This document shows positions 1-5,790 of a DNA stretch of 7,059 nucleotides, in pieces. The stretch comes from Lachnospiraceae bacterium UBA3332 (GTDB taxonomy: Bacteria > Bacillota > Clostridia > Lachnospirales > Lachnospiraceae). Numbering within the stretch: the stretch's first letter is position 1; every line of letters starts with the position of its first letter. The DNA is taken from contig DERU01000236.1 of assembly GCA_002361095.1 (NCBI GenBank), positions 1 through 7,059 of the forward strand, given 5' to 3'. Under the pieces are notes generated by a model. The model searched no databases. It had not been told where the DNA came from and saw only the letters and a program-made list of their open reading frames with translations. The position numbers and the translations under genes are program-made.

Positions 1-82
1 CCTATGCGTCCGCCGCCGCTTCCGCCCGGCCCGCGGACCTGCCTTCCGCCTTAAGCTGCTGCCCTTGGGGCTGAACGGTTAC
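1..82 (+). repeat. Dispersed GC-rich repeat, copy 1 (left side cut by window edge)
   Basis: Positions 1-70 match 1342-1411 at 68 of 70 bases in the same orientation; the only differences are the two bases at 36-37. The copy carries the conserved centre (TCCGCCGCCG...CCGG, about 9-31) and the right arm, with the core CCGCCTTAAGCTGCTGCC. It continues through GGGGCTGAACGGTTAC to about 82, which matches the outer end of copy 3 (GGGGCCGAACTGTTAC on the minus strand), so this end is probably the true element boundary. Whatever lies to the left is outside the window. No coding sense is visible. It is a dispersed repeat of unknown function, possibly MITE-like. Confidence 0.8.
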
Positions 83-111
83 CAGTTTCAGTGCTAAATA
101 AAAATTTTCCC

Positions 112-140
112 TTGCTGTTTTCGGGAAGGAAGGATATACT
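112..140 (+). promoter_or_regulatory. Probable sigma-70-type promoter for the Rpn nuclease gene
   Basis: TTGCTG (112-117) and TATACT (135-140) are separated by 17 bases, giving a good -10 box and a fair -35 box. Transcription would start near 147 and leave a leader of about 150 bases before the gene. The promoter lies outside the repeat copy. The assignment is by sequence only. Confidence 0.5.
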
Positions 141-142
141 GA

Positions 143-283
143 ATACAGAAGCGGATTGAGAGACAATCCAAACGGAATCTGAGTCATTGGAAATCTTATG
201 CGGCCGCAGTCACGGCGGGCAGCGTCTTAATTCTTATTTTCACGGGCATTTTTGTCCACTATTTCCAATCAGACGAAAAACAA
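143..283 (+). other. Leader of rpn containing an open frame with one hydrophobic segment
   Basis: This stretch lies between the promoter and the Rpn start. The frame starting at 143 is open until the stop at 392-394. It encodes a basic stretch followed by a roughly 20-residue hydrophobic run (about 203-262, AVTAGSVLILIFTGIFVHYF) and then charged residues, which resembles a membrane anchor. No ATG, GTG or TTG in this frame precedes the hydrophobic run and no ribosome binding site serves it, so it is not called a gene. It could be a remnant of a broken membrane-protein gene or chance. Confidence 0.2.
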
Positions 284-297
284 AAGGGGGACAATGG

Positions 298-1290
298 ATG
301 GGGAAAAAAGACGCCCAACTCAAGTGGTATTTGGGGAAAGACAAAATTTTTGCGGATTTCTGTAACGGTGCGCTTTACGGTGGAAAGGAGGTGATTTTGC
401 CGGAAAATCTTGCGGAGGTGCAGCGATTTTATCAGGAAAGCCTTTCGGACAGGGCCGGAAACAGGAGACGGCCGCAGCGGGAGCGGGATGTGGCGAAACT
501 TTTGTGCCAAAAAGAGGGGTGCGTTATTGTGGCGTTGGAAAATCAGGATGAAGAAAATCCGTACATGCCGTTGCGGTGTTTGGAGTATGACGTGGAGGAT
601 TTGCAGAGGCAGCTGCGTCATCTGAAACGCTATTATCAAAGAAATGGGGGGTTGGTATCCGGAAAAGAATACCTTTCCGGCATTAAAGATACAGACCGCC
701 TGATTCCTACAGTAACGTTTGTGGTTTTCCATGGAAAAGGAGAATGGAAGGCTGCCACAGGACTGCGGGAACTGCTGGATCTGTCCGGCGTGGACGCAGT
801 GCTGCAGGGGATGCTGGCGGATTACAGAATTTGGGTGCTTAATTTTGCCAAACTGAAGGAAGAGAATTTTAAGACCGGTCTTAGGGAACTGGTAGGAATG
901 TTCAAGCGCAGGGACAGCATGCGGGAAATGCAGAAATATTGCGCGGAAAACAGGGAGCGTTTCAGAAACATGGACGAGGATACTTATGACGTAATCTGTG
1001 CGCTGTTGCAGCTTCAGTCACTGGAAAAGAAGGAAGCGGGCAGCGGCCGACGGGGAAAGGAACGAATCAATATGTGCAAGGCTTTTGACGACTGGGCGAA
1101 AGAAGAACAGGAAAAAGGCAGAAAAGAAGGCAGAAAAGAAGGGGAACGAATTGGGAAAGCGCAGGGAGAAATCCGCCTGGGAATGTTGATAGACCGTCTG
1201 TTGGGGGAAGGGCGCACGGCGGACGCGCGTAAAGCGGCAACGGATTTGCAGGTGCGCAGGCGGCTGTACCAGGAATACGGCATCGGATAA
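298..1290 (+). CDS. Rpn family recombination-promoting nuclease / YhgA-like putative transposase
   Basis: The product is a 330-residue protein. The start ATG at 298 is chosen because AAAGGGGG ends 7 bases upstream. The frame is open further upstream but has only a TTG at 187 with no ribosome binding site. The N-terminal part has the look of the Rpn/YhgA PD-(D/E)XK nuclease fold: GALYGGKEVILPENL, then D64 followed by the strand ending ALENQ (E81, Q83) and MPLRCLEYDV, the usual 'D...ExQ...mplR...Y' pattern. The C-terminal quarter is strongly charged, with the repeated KGRKEGRKEGERIGKAQGE stretch, also typical of these proteins in Clostridia. Family members are DNA endonucleases that stimulate RecA-independent recombination in E. 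coli, and some act in phage defence; they are not true transposases. The gene is monocistronic, lies between two direct repeat copies, and is followed by a hairpin. The family assignment is firm; the target and role here are unknown. Confidence 0.85.
   Translation: MGKKDAQLKWYLGKDKIFADFCNGALYGGKEVILPENLAEVQRFYQESLSDRAGNRRRPQRERDVAKLLCQKEGCVIVALENQDEENPYMPLRCLEYDVEDLQRQLRHLKRYYQRNGGLVSGKEYLSGIKDTDRLIPTVTFVVFHGKGEWKAATGLRELLDLSGVDAVLQGMLADYRIWVLNFAKLKEENFKTGLRELVGMFKRRDSMREMQKYCAENRERFRNMDEDTYDVICALLQLQSLEKKEAGSGRRGKERINMCKAFDDWAKEEQEKGRKEGRKEGERIGKAQGEIRLGMLIDRLLGEGRTADARKAATDLQVRRRLYQEYGIG
1072..1290 (+). other. Possible internal in-frame start giving a 72-residue C-terminal Rpn peptide
   Basis: ATG at 1072 is codon 259 of the Rpn gene and is in frame. 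It is preceded by GGGGAAAGGA with AAAGGA ending about 10 bases upstream, a usable ribosome binding site. The peptide would contain the charged Lys/Glu/Gly stretch and the terminal helical segment (IDRLLGEGRTADARKAATDL) but not the nuclease core. In E. coli, Rpn genes have been reported to make such short C-terminal products from internal starts, and these restrain the toxic full-length nuclease. That this happens here is inference. Confidence 0.3.
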
Positions 1291-1319
1291 AACCAAATAG
1301 CAAAAGGATGGTGCACAAG

Positions 1320-1358
1320 GGCGGCGGAGGCGCAGGAAATCCCTATGCGTCCGCCGCC
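1320..1358 (+). terminator. Stable GC hairpin just after rpn, terminator-like but without a U tract
   Basis: GGCGGCGGA (1320-1328) pairs perfectly with TCCGCCGCC (1350-1358). After a two-base bulge, CGCA (1331-1334) pairs with TGCG (1346-1349), closing an 11-base loop. The hairpin begins 29 bases past the rpn stop. Its right arm is the centre of repeat copy 2, so it is a junction structure. No T run follows, so intrinsic termination is doubtful; it may protect the mRNA 3' end instead. Confidence 0.4.
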
Positions 1359-1412
1359 GCTTCCGCCCGGCCCGCGTGCCTGCCTTCCGCCTTAAGCTGC
1401 TGCCCTTGGGGG
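1342..1412 (+). repeat. Dispersed GC-rich repeat, copy 2 (lacks the left arm and outer right end)
   Basis: Bases 1342-1411 match 1-70 at 68 of 70 positions. They also match the minus strand of copy 3 (5661 down to 5597) at 58 of 65 positions starting from GCGTCCGCC. The conserved centre and right arm are present. The outer end seen in copies 1 and 3 (GAAC.GTTAC) is missing, and the left arm of copy 3 is replaced by unrelated sequence. It sits between the rpn 3' end and the sbcD promoter. Confidence 0.85.
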
Positions 1413-1441
1413 CTTTTCCGTGGGGGGAATGGAAATCCGCG

Positions 1442-1470
1442 TTGACATTGCAGGTGTAAGCGACTATACT
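1442..1470 (+). promoter_or_regulatory. Strong sigma-70-type promoter for sbcDC
   Basis: A perfect TTGACA (1442-1447) and TATACT (1465-1470) are separated by the optimal 17 bases. Transcription is predicted to start around 1476-1478, right at the base of a hairpin. The repeat copy ends 30 bases upstream of the -35 box. The match is close to consensus, so constitutive expression is likely unless the leader regulates it. Confidence 0.8.
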
Positions 1471-1475
1471 AAAAT

Positions 1476-1503
1476 GAAACGATCCTGTTTTCGGGATCGT
1501 TTC
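1476..1503 (+). promoter_or_regulatory. Hairpin at the predicted 5' end of the sbcDC transcript
   Basis: GAAACGATCC (1476-1485) pairs perfectly with GGATCGTTTC (1494-1503) around an 8-base loop, TGTTTTCG. It is followed by TTTGGCT, too short a T run for a confident terminator. Because it starts at the predicted first transcribed base, it could stabilise the mRNA 5' end; a weak attenuator is the alternative. Confidence 0.55.
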
Positions 1504-1507
1504 TTTG

Positions 1508-1525
1508 GCTTATAAGCTTATAGGC
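1508..1525 (+). repeat. Short palindrome in the sbcD leader
   Basis: TATAAGCTTATA (1511-1522) is a perfect 12-base palindrome. With flanking GC and GC pairs plus one T-G wobble it extends over 1508-1525. It lies 6 bases before the sbcD Shine-Dalgarno sequence. It could be a protein site, a small RNA stem or chance. Confidence 0.3.
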
Positions 1526-1545
1526 AAAAAAGGGGGCATTTGGGC

Positions 1546-2673
1546 GTGAAATTTTTACATACTTCGGATTTGCATCTGGGAAAGCGGGTCAATGGGTTTT
1601 CCATGATTGAAGATCAAAGGTATATATTGGCAAAGATTCTGGAGACCGTGCGCATAGAGGGTGTGGACGGCGTAATTTTGGCGGGGGACATTTATGACAA
1701 ACCGGTTCCGCCTGTGGAAGCGGTACAGTTGTTCGACAGCTTTTTAGGGACATTGGCGGGACTGGGGGTGTCTGTCTTTTTGATCAGCGGCAACCATGAT
1801 TCGGCAGAACGGCTTTCTTTCGGGGCAGGGCTGATGAGGGGAGAAAAGGTGTATATTTCCCCGGTATACGAGGGCAGGGCGCAGGAGGTCTGTCTGCAGG
1901 ATGCCTATGGGGAAGTCCATATCTGGCTGCTTCCTTTTTTGAAGCCTTCCGTTGTGCGCCATGCCTTGGGGGAGGAAGGCATCGGCAGTTATCAGGAGGC
2001 GCTTGCAGCAGCGGTGGGACGTATGGAGGTGGACATTGGAGGGCGCAATGTGCTGGTTGCGCACCAGTTTGTAACAGGTGCAAGCCGGTGCGAGTCGGAA
2101 GAAATCTCGGTGGGCGGTATCGATCACGTGGACGCTTCCGTTTTCGATGCTTTTGATTATGTGGCGCTGGGGCATATCCACAGCCCGCAGCATGTGGGCA
2201 GAAAGACGGTGCGTTACTGCGGTACGCCGCTTAAATATTCCTTTTCGGAGGCGGAACAGGAAAAGTCGGTGACGGTGGCGGAAGTCCTGGAAAAAGGAAC
2301 GGTACACATCCGGCAGATTCCCCTGCGGCCCCTGCGGGACATGCGGAAAATCCGGGGAGCCTATTTGGAGGTGACGGCCCTGTCTTTCTATCAGGGAACT
2401 TCTACGCAGGATTATCTGCAAATTACGCTGACGGACGAGGAGGATGTGCCGGAGGGGATGCAAAAACTGCGGGTCATTTACCCGAATCTGATGCGGCTGG
2501 AATATGACAACCGGCGAACCCGGGAAGAACGCATTGTGGACGGGACAGATCCCGATACGCAGAAATCGGAATCGGAACTGTTTTCGGATTTTTATGAATT
2601 GCAGAATAACCAGCCCATGAGCGGGAAGCAGCGCGCTTTTGTGGAAGAGATGGTACGGCAGATTTTACTGTGA
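1546..2673 (+). CDS. sbcD: SbcD, nuclease subunit of the SbcCD exonuclease/hairpin endonuclease
   Basis: The 375-residue protein has the usual family length. GTG at 1546 is preferred because AGGGGG (1531-1536) ends 9 bases upstream and the protein then begins MKFLHTSDLHLGK as in homologues; the in-frame TTG at 1540 is too close to that site. All metallophosphoesterase motifs are present: D8-x-H10, GDIYD (47-51), GNHD (82-85), H173 in VAHQF, and GHIH (209-212). These residues bind two metal ions, normally Mn2+. The C-terminal third is the capping and SbcC-contacting part. SbcD is the bacterial Mre11: with SbcC it cuts DNA hairpins, trims blocked double-strand ends and cleaves long palindromes after replication. 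It is the first gene of a two-gene operon with its own promoter; sbcC follows after 133 bases. Confidence 0.97.
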   Translation: MKFLHTSDLHLGKRVNGFSMIEDQRYILAKILETVRIEGVDGVILAGDIYDKPVPPVEAVQLFDSFLGTLAGLGVSVFLISGNHDSAERLSFGAGLMRGEKVYISPVYEGRAQEVCLQDAYGEVHIWLLPFLKPSVVRHALGEEGIGSYQEALAAAVGRMEVDIGGRNVLVAHQFVTGASRCESEEISVGGIDHVDASVFDAFDYVALGHIHSPQHVGRKTVRYCGTPLKYSFSEAEQEKSVTVAEVLEKGTVHIRQIPLRPLRDMRKIRGAYLEVTALSFYQGTSTQDYLQITLTDEEDVPEGMQKLRVIYPNLMRLEYDNRRTREERIVDGTDPDTQKSESELFSDFYELQNNQPMSGKQRAFVEEMVRQILL

Positions 2674-2728
2674 AAGCCCCGACCGACGGCAGATGTGAAG
2701 CGTGTAAGCGCGTAACATTTGGCTTTCA
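2671..2728 (+). repeat. Inverted repeat spanning the sbcD stop and the intercistronic gap
   Basis: TGAAAGCC (2671-2678), which includes the sbcD stop codon, is the exact reverse complement of GGCTTTCA (2721-2728), with 42 bases between. In the mRNA this 8-pair stem could enclose the start of the sbcD-sbcC gap. No promoter of quality is visible in the gap, so the two genes are probably co-transcribed. Confidence 0.35.
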
Positions 2729-2744
2729 TGCGTGATGTGTGCCA

Positions 2745-2764
2745 AAACCGGTGCATGCCGGTTT
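2745..2764 (+). repeat. Small hairpin upstream of sbcC
   Basis: AAACCGG (2745-2751) pairs with CCGGTTT (2758-2764) around TGCATG. It is followed by AGAAAGG rather than T residues, so it is not a terminator. It lies 42 bases before the sbcC start and may influence mRNA processing or translation of sbcC. Confidence 0.4.
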
Positions 2765-2806
2765 AGAAAGGAAAATGCCCGGCAGAGAGGGCGGATAGGA
2801 GCAGTC

Positions 2807-5575
2807 ATGAAACCGTGTAAGTTGACGATCAGCGCGTTTGGGCCGTATGCGCGGCGGACGGAAATCGATTTTGATAAGTTGGGGCAGGAAGGGCTTTATT
2901 TGATTACCGGGGATACCGGGGCGGGAAAAACCACCATTTTTGATGCCATTACCTTTGCCCTGTACGGGGAGGCCAGCGGCGAGGTGCGGCAGGCCGGAAT
3001 GTTTCGCAGTAAGTATGCGCCGGAGGACGTGCCAACTTTTGTGGAACTGTCCTTTTGGTATCGGGGCAAAATTTATACTGTGACGAGAAATCCCGAATAT
3101 TTGCGCCCAAAAGGCAGGGGCAGTGGTTTTACGCTGCAGAAAGGGGACGCTGTGCTGGTTTATCCGGACGGGCGGCTTCCGGTTACGAAATCCAAGGAAG
3201 TGACGAAGGCTGTGACGGAACTGATCGGGCTGGACTATAAGCAGTTTACCCAGATCGCCATGATTGCCCAAGGGGATTTCCAGAAGCTTTTGCTGGCGGG
3301 AACCGCCGAACGCAGCGAGATTTTCCGGCAGATTTTCCATACCGGACTTTACAGGGAGATACAGCTTACCCTGCGCGCCCAGGAGAAAGAGCGGTGGAAA
3401 GCATACGACGAAAACAGAAGAAGCATCGGCCAATATTTGGACGGGGTGGTGTGCGCGGGGGATTTTGCGCTGGCGGCTGAGCTGGATGTCCTGAAAAAGG
3501 AAAAATTTGCGGGAAAGGTTGTCAGGGGGCTGGAAATTTTACAGGAACTTCTTGCGCAGGATGAAAACAGGCTGCAAAAGGCAGAAAAACGGCTGGAGGA
3601 ATTGGGAGAGGAAATTCGGCGCGGGGACCGGCTGTTGGAAAAAATCCGGCAGCAGAAACGGATTTTGGAAGAACTTGCGCAGAAAGAAGGACAGCTTGCG
3701 GCCCTGCAGCCGGAACTTATTTTGCGGCAGGAAAAGTGGGAGCAGGCAAAGGAAGCGGCGGGGGAGTGCGCACATTTAAAAATATTGCTGCAGGAAGGCG
3801 GCGAGAAACGCAGACAGCATGAAGCGGTTAGAATGCTTCTTAAAGAGGAAGGGAAAAAGGCAGAACAGATCCGGCAGCGAGAGGAGTCGCGAAAGGATAA
3901 GGCGGCGGAACAGGATGCGGGCAGGAAGAAAGGCGCGGAAGCAAAAAAACGGTTGGAATCGCTGCAGTCCGTCAGGGAAGAGGGAACGCGTCTGGCTTAC
4001 CATAAAGAAAGGCTGGAAAATTTGTCGGAGCGGTTCTATAGCCTGGAATCGCTGCGGCTTTTGCGGGAGGAAAAACAGAAAAGCTATATGGACAGCGTAG
4101 AGACACGGGACAGTTTGCGCAGAGAGTACCGGCAGGCGGAACAGCATTTTCTGGACGCACAGGCAGGTATGCTGGCGGCAGCCCTTAGGGAGGGGGAAAA
4201 ATGTCCCGTATGCGGTTCCGTGCATCATCCGTATCCGGCTATCCTGTCCGGTGAGGTGCCTTCCCGGGAAAGCCTGGAACGCAAAAAATCGGAAGTGACC
4301 GGGGCGGAGACCGCCGTCACACAACTTTCCGCGCAGCTTGGGCATATAAAGGAGCAGTGGGAAGCCACGGCGGAGGAAATTGTCCGGGCGGGAAAGAAAA
4401 TCCCTCATATGCCAAAGCCGTGCCTGCAGCCGTCAAAACGGGATACAAAAATGTTTGAATGGCTGAAAGGGGAACTGGCCAAAGTGGGGGCAGCACTGGA
4501 GGAAAATGCCCAAAAAGCGGCGGAAAAGGAAAAATTGGAAAGAGATTTGGAACGGCAGGCGGAGAAGGAAAAACGGTTGGACGAAGAGATCCGCAGCCTG
4601 GATTTGGAACTGGCAAGCCTTTGCGCCGAACAGACCGGCCTGAAAGAACGGCTGGAGCAGGCCCGGCGGCAGATAGCGGGCGAGTCGGAGGAAGAACTGC
4701 AGGCCAGTCTGGAGAAATGGCAGCAGCGGGATCAAAAACTGCGGGAAGGGGAAAAGCAGGCACAACAGCTTTTGGCGGCATGCCAAATGCAGGCGGCCGC
4801 CCTGCAGGCATCGGTCGAGACACTCAAAGGACAGCAGACGGAGGAAAACGGACAGGACGAGCGGGAGGCCCTTGCACGGCGGGAGGAGGCAGCGCTTTGC
4901 CGGGAGGAGACGGAACGGCTTCGGCGGGAAAGCTATGCCGCCTGGAAAAAAAACCGGGAGATTTATACGCTGGTGCAGGATAAGCAGGAGTCCATGCGCA
5001 GGGCGGAGGAGGAATATATCTGGGTCAGGGCCCTTTCGGATACGGCCAATGGTACGCTCAACGGCAAACGGAAGATTGAATTGGAAACCTATATTCAAAT
5101 GACCCGCTTTGACCGGATTCTGCGCCGCGCCAATGTGCGCCTCATGACCATGAGCGGCGGCCAGTATGAGTTGAAGCGTCGGGAGGACGGGGAGAACAAA
5201 AAGGAAAAGGCGGGACTGGAACTGGATGTCATCGATCATTATAACGCAAGCGAACGCAGCGTTCGGACACTGTCCGGTGGGGAATCTTTTTGCGCCTCCC
5301 TTTCCCTGGCTTTAGGGCTGTCGGATGAAATCCAGTCCTATACGGGCGGCATTCGTCTGGATGCCATGTTTGTGGACGAGGGTTTCGGCTCCTTGGATGA
5401 GGATTCCCTCAATCAGGCGATGCGCGCATTGGAAGGGCTGGCGGAAGGCCGGCGTATCGTGGGGATCATTTCCCATGTGCCGGAACTGAAGGAACGGATT
5501 GACAAAAAGATTGTGGTGACCAAAAAACGGGATGCAGACGGGATCGGAAGCAGCGCTGTGCTGCAGATCGGGTGA
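2807..5575 (+). CDS. sbcC: SbcC, SMC/Rad50-like ATPase subunit of SbcCD
   Basis: The 922-residue protein is somewhat shorter than E. coli SbcC (about 1050). ATG at 2807 is chosen because AGGAG ends 5 bases upstream and MKPCKLTISAFGPYA is the family N-terminus; upstream in-frame GTG/ATG codons near 2732 lack a ribosome binding site and encode non-conserved residues. Walker A is GDTGAGKT (35-42), the Q-loop is MIAQGDF (Q155), and the ABC signature is LSGGE (822-826). Walker B is MFVDE (854-858), the D-loop is SLD (862-864) and the H-loop is H890. Between about 200 and 760 lie two Glu/Lys/Arg/Gln-rich coiled-coil arms, interrupted at the midpoint by the zinc hook CPVC (466-469) followed by GSVHHP. 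ATP-driven dimerisation clamps DNA ends for SbcD. It is the second gene of the operon and is followed within 5 bases by a long palindromic repeat. Confidence 0.97.
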   Translation: MKPCKLTISAFGPYARRTEIDFDKLGQEGLYLITGDTGAGKTTIFDAITFALYGEASGEVRQAGMFRSKYAPEDVPTFVELSFWYRGKIYTVTRNPEYLRPKGRGSGFTLQKGDAVLVYPDGRLPVTKSKEVTKAVTELIGLDYKQFTQIAMIAQGDFQKLLLAGTAERSEIFRQIFHTGLYREIQLTLRAQEKERWKAYDENRRSIGQYLDGVVCAGDFALAAELDVLKKEKFAGKVVRGLEILQELLAQDENRLQKAEKRLEELGEEIRRGDRLLEKIRQQKRILEELAQKEGQLAALQPELILRQEKWEQAKEAAGECAHLKILLQEGGEKRRQHEAVRMLLKEEGKKAEQIRQREESRKDKAAEQDAGRKKGAEAKKRLESLQSVREEGTRLAYHKERLENLSERFYSLESLRLLREEKQKSYMDSVETRDSLRREYRQAEQHFLDAQAGMLAAALREGEKCPVCGSVHHPYPAILSGEVPSRESLERKKSEVTGAETAVTQLSAQLGHIKEQWEATAEEIVRAGKKIPHMPKPCLQPSKRDTKMFEWLKGELAKVGAALEENAQKAAEKEKLERDLERQAEKEKRLDEEIRSLDLELASLCAEQTGLKERLEQARRQIAGESEEELQASLEKWQQRDQKLREGEKQAQQLLAACQMQAAALQASVETLKGQQTEENGQDEREALARREEAALCREETERLRRESYAAWKKNREIYTLVQDKQESMRRAEEEYIWVRALSDTANGTLNGKRKIELETYIQMTRFDRILRRANVRLMTMSGGQYELKRREDGENKKEKAGLELDVIDHYNASERSVRTLSGGESFCASLSLALGLSDEIQSYTGGIRLDAMFVDEGFGSLDEDSLNQAMRALEGLAEGRRIVGIISHVPELKERIDKKIVVTKKRDADGIGSSAVLQIG

Positions 5576-5580
5576 AAAGA

Positions 5581-5714
5581 TAACGTAACAGTTCGGCCCC
5601 AATGGCAGCAGTTTAAGACGGGAGGCAGGCACGCGGACCGGACGGAAACGGCGGCGGACGCGTGCCTGCCTCCTGCCTTAAGCTGATGCATTGGGGGCCG
5701 AACTGTTGTGTTAC
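5581..5714 (-). repeat. Dispersed GC-rich repeat, copy 3: complete long imperfect palindrome
   Basis: The left arm (5581-5635) and right arm (5659-5714) are inverted copies about 55 bases long with a handful of mismatches and small gaps. The innermost 15 bases of the left arm (GGAGGCAGGCACGCG) match the right arm perfectly. The 23-base centre (5636-5658) is, on the minus strand, 20 of 23 identical to the centre in copies 1 and 2, which sets the orientation as reverse. The outer ends read GTTAC/GTAAC with GTTCGGCCCC. It starts 5 bases after the sbcC stop. As RNA it would form a very stable hairpin protecting or ending the sbcDC message, although no T tract follows. As DNA it could form a cruciform. 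No target-site duplication is obvious. Confidence 0.85.
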
Positions 5715-5724
5715 ATATATGTAA
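5711..5724. promoter_or_regulatory. Perfect AT-rich palindrome, possible regulator site
   Basis: TTACATATATGTAA is a perfect 14-base palindrome. It overlaps the last four bases of the repeat copy and ends 14 bases upstream of the -35 box of the padR promoter. It shares the CATATAT word with the dyads in and after that promoter, so it may be an outlying operator. Confidence 0.35.
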
Positions 5725-5738
5725 TGCGTAGAAAACAC

Positions 5739-5767
5739 TTGACATATATAGATGATCGATATATACT
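5739..5767 (+). promoter_or_regulatory. Consensus sigma-70-type promoter for the padR operon
   Basis: TTGACA (5739-5744) and TATACT (5762-5767) are 17 bases apart. The predicted start is near 5774, inside the downstream dyad. The spacer contains TATATA and its inverted copy (5745-5750 and 5760-5765), flanking GATGATCGA. Confidence 0.8.
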
Positions 5768-5771
5768 TTCA

Positions 5772-5790
5772 TATATAGGTGACCTATATA
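5772..5790. promoter_or_regulatory. Perfect dyad operator over the predicted transcription start
   Basis: TATATAGGT (5772-5780) and ACCTATATA (5782-5790) are exact inverted copies around a single G. The site covers the predicted start point, where a bound repressor would block transcription. The related sequence CATATATAGATGATC lies in the promoter spacer (from 5743). The likely ligand is the PadR-type regulator encoded just downstream (autoregulation); this is inference. Confidence 0.6.

Noticed and set aside
1..1412. Reading the repeat-rpn-repeat arrangement as a composite transposon
   Set aside because: The repeats are about 70-80 bases and encode no transposase. Rpn proteins are nucleases and not proven transposases, and no target-site duplication can be seen because the left flank is outside the window.
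1320..1412. CRISPR array or tandem repeat
   Set aside because: The repeat copies are dispersed kilobases apart with no regular spacers and one copy is inverted, so this is a dispersed element.
1476..1545. Riboswitch in the sbcD leader
   Set aside because: The leader is only about 70 bases with one simple hairpin and a short palindrome, and no known aptamer core is recognisable.
1744..2463. 239-codon open frame on the minus strand opposite sbcD
   Set aside because: The sense strand carries every metallophosphoesterase motif of SbcD. The antisense peptide has no recognisable domain.
2732..2806. Longer SbcC starting at the GTG/ATG near 2732
   Set aside because: There is no Shine-Dalgarno sequence there, the extra 25 residues are unlike the family N-terminus, and ATG 2807 has AGGAG at 5 bases.
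4459..4983. 174-codon + strand frame within sbcC
   Set aside because: It is an out-of-frame Gly/Arg-rich shadow of the sbcC coiled coil with no ribosome binding site.
4433..5239. Long open frame on the minus strand inside sbcC (268 codons)
   Set aside because: It lies wholly within the strongly supported sbcC gene. Its composition (Leu/Phe/Pro-rich) is that expected from the antisense of Glu/Lys/Gln-rich coiled coil, and no domain is recognisable.
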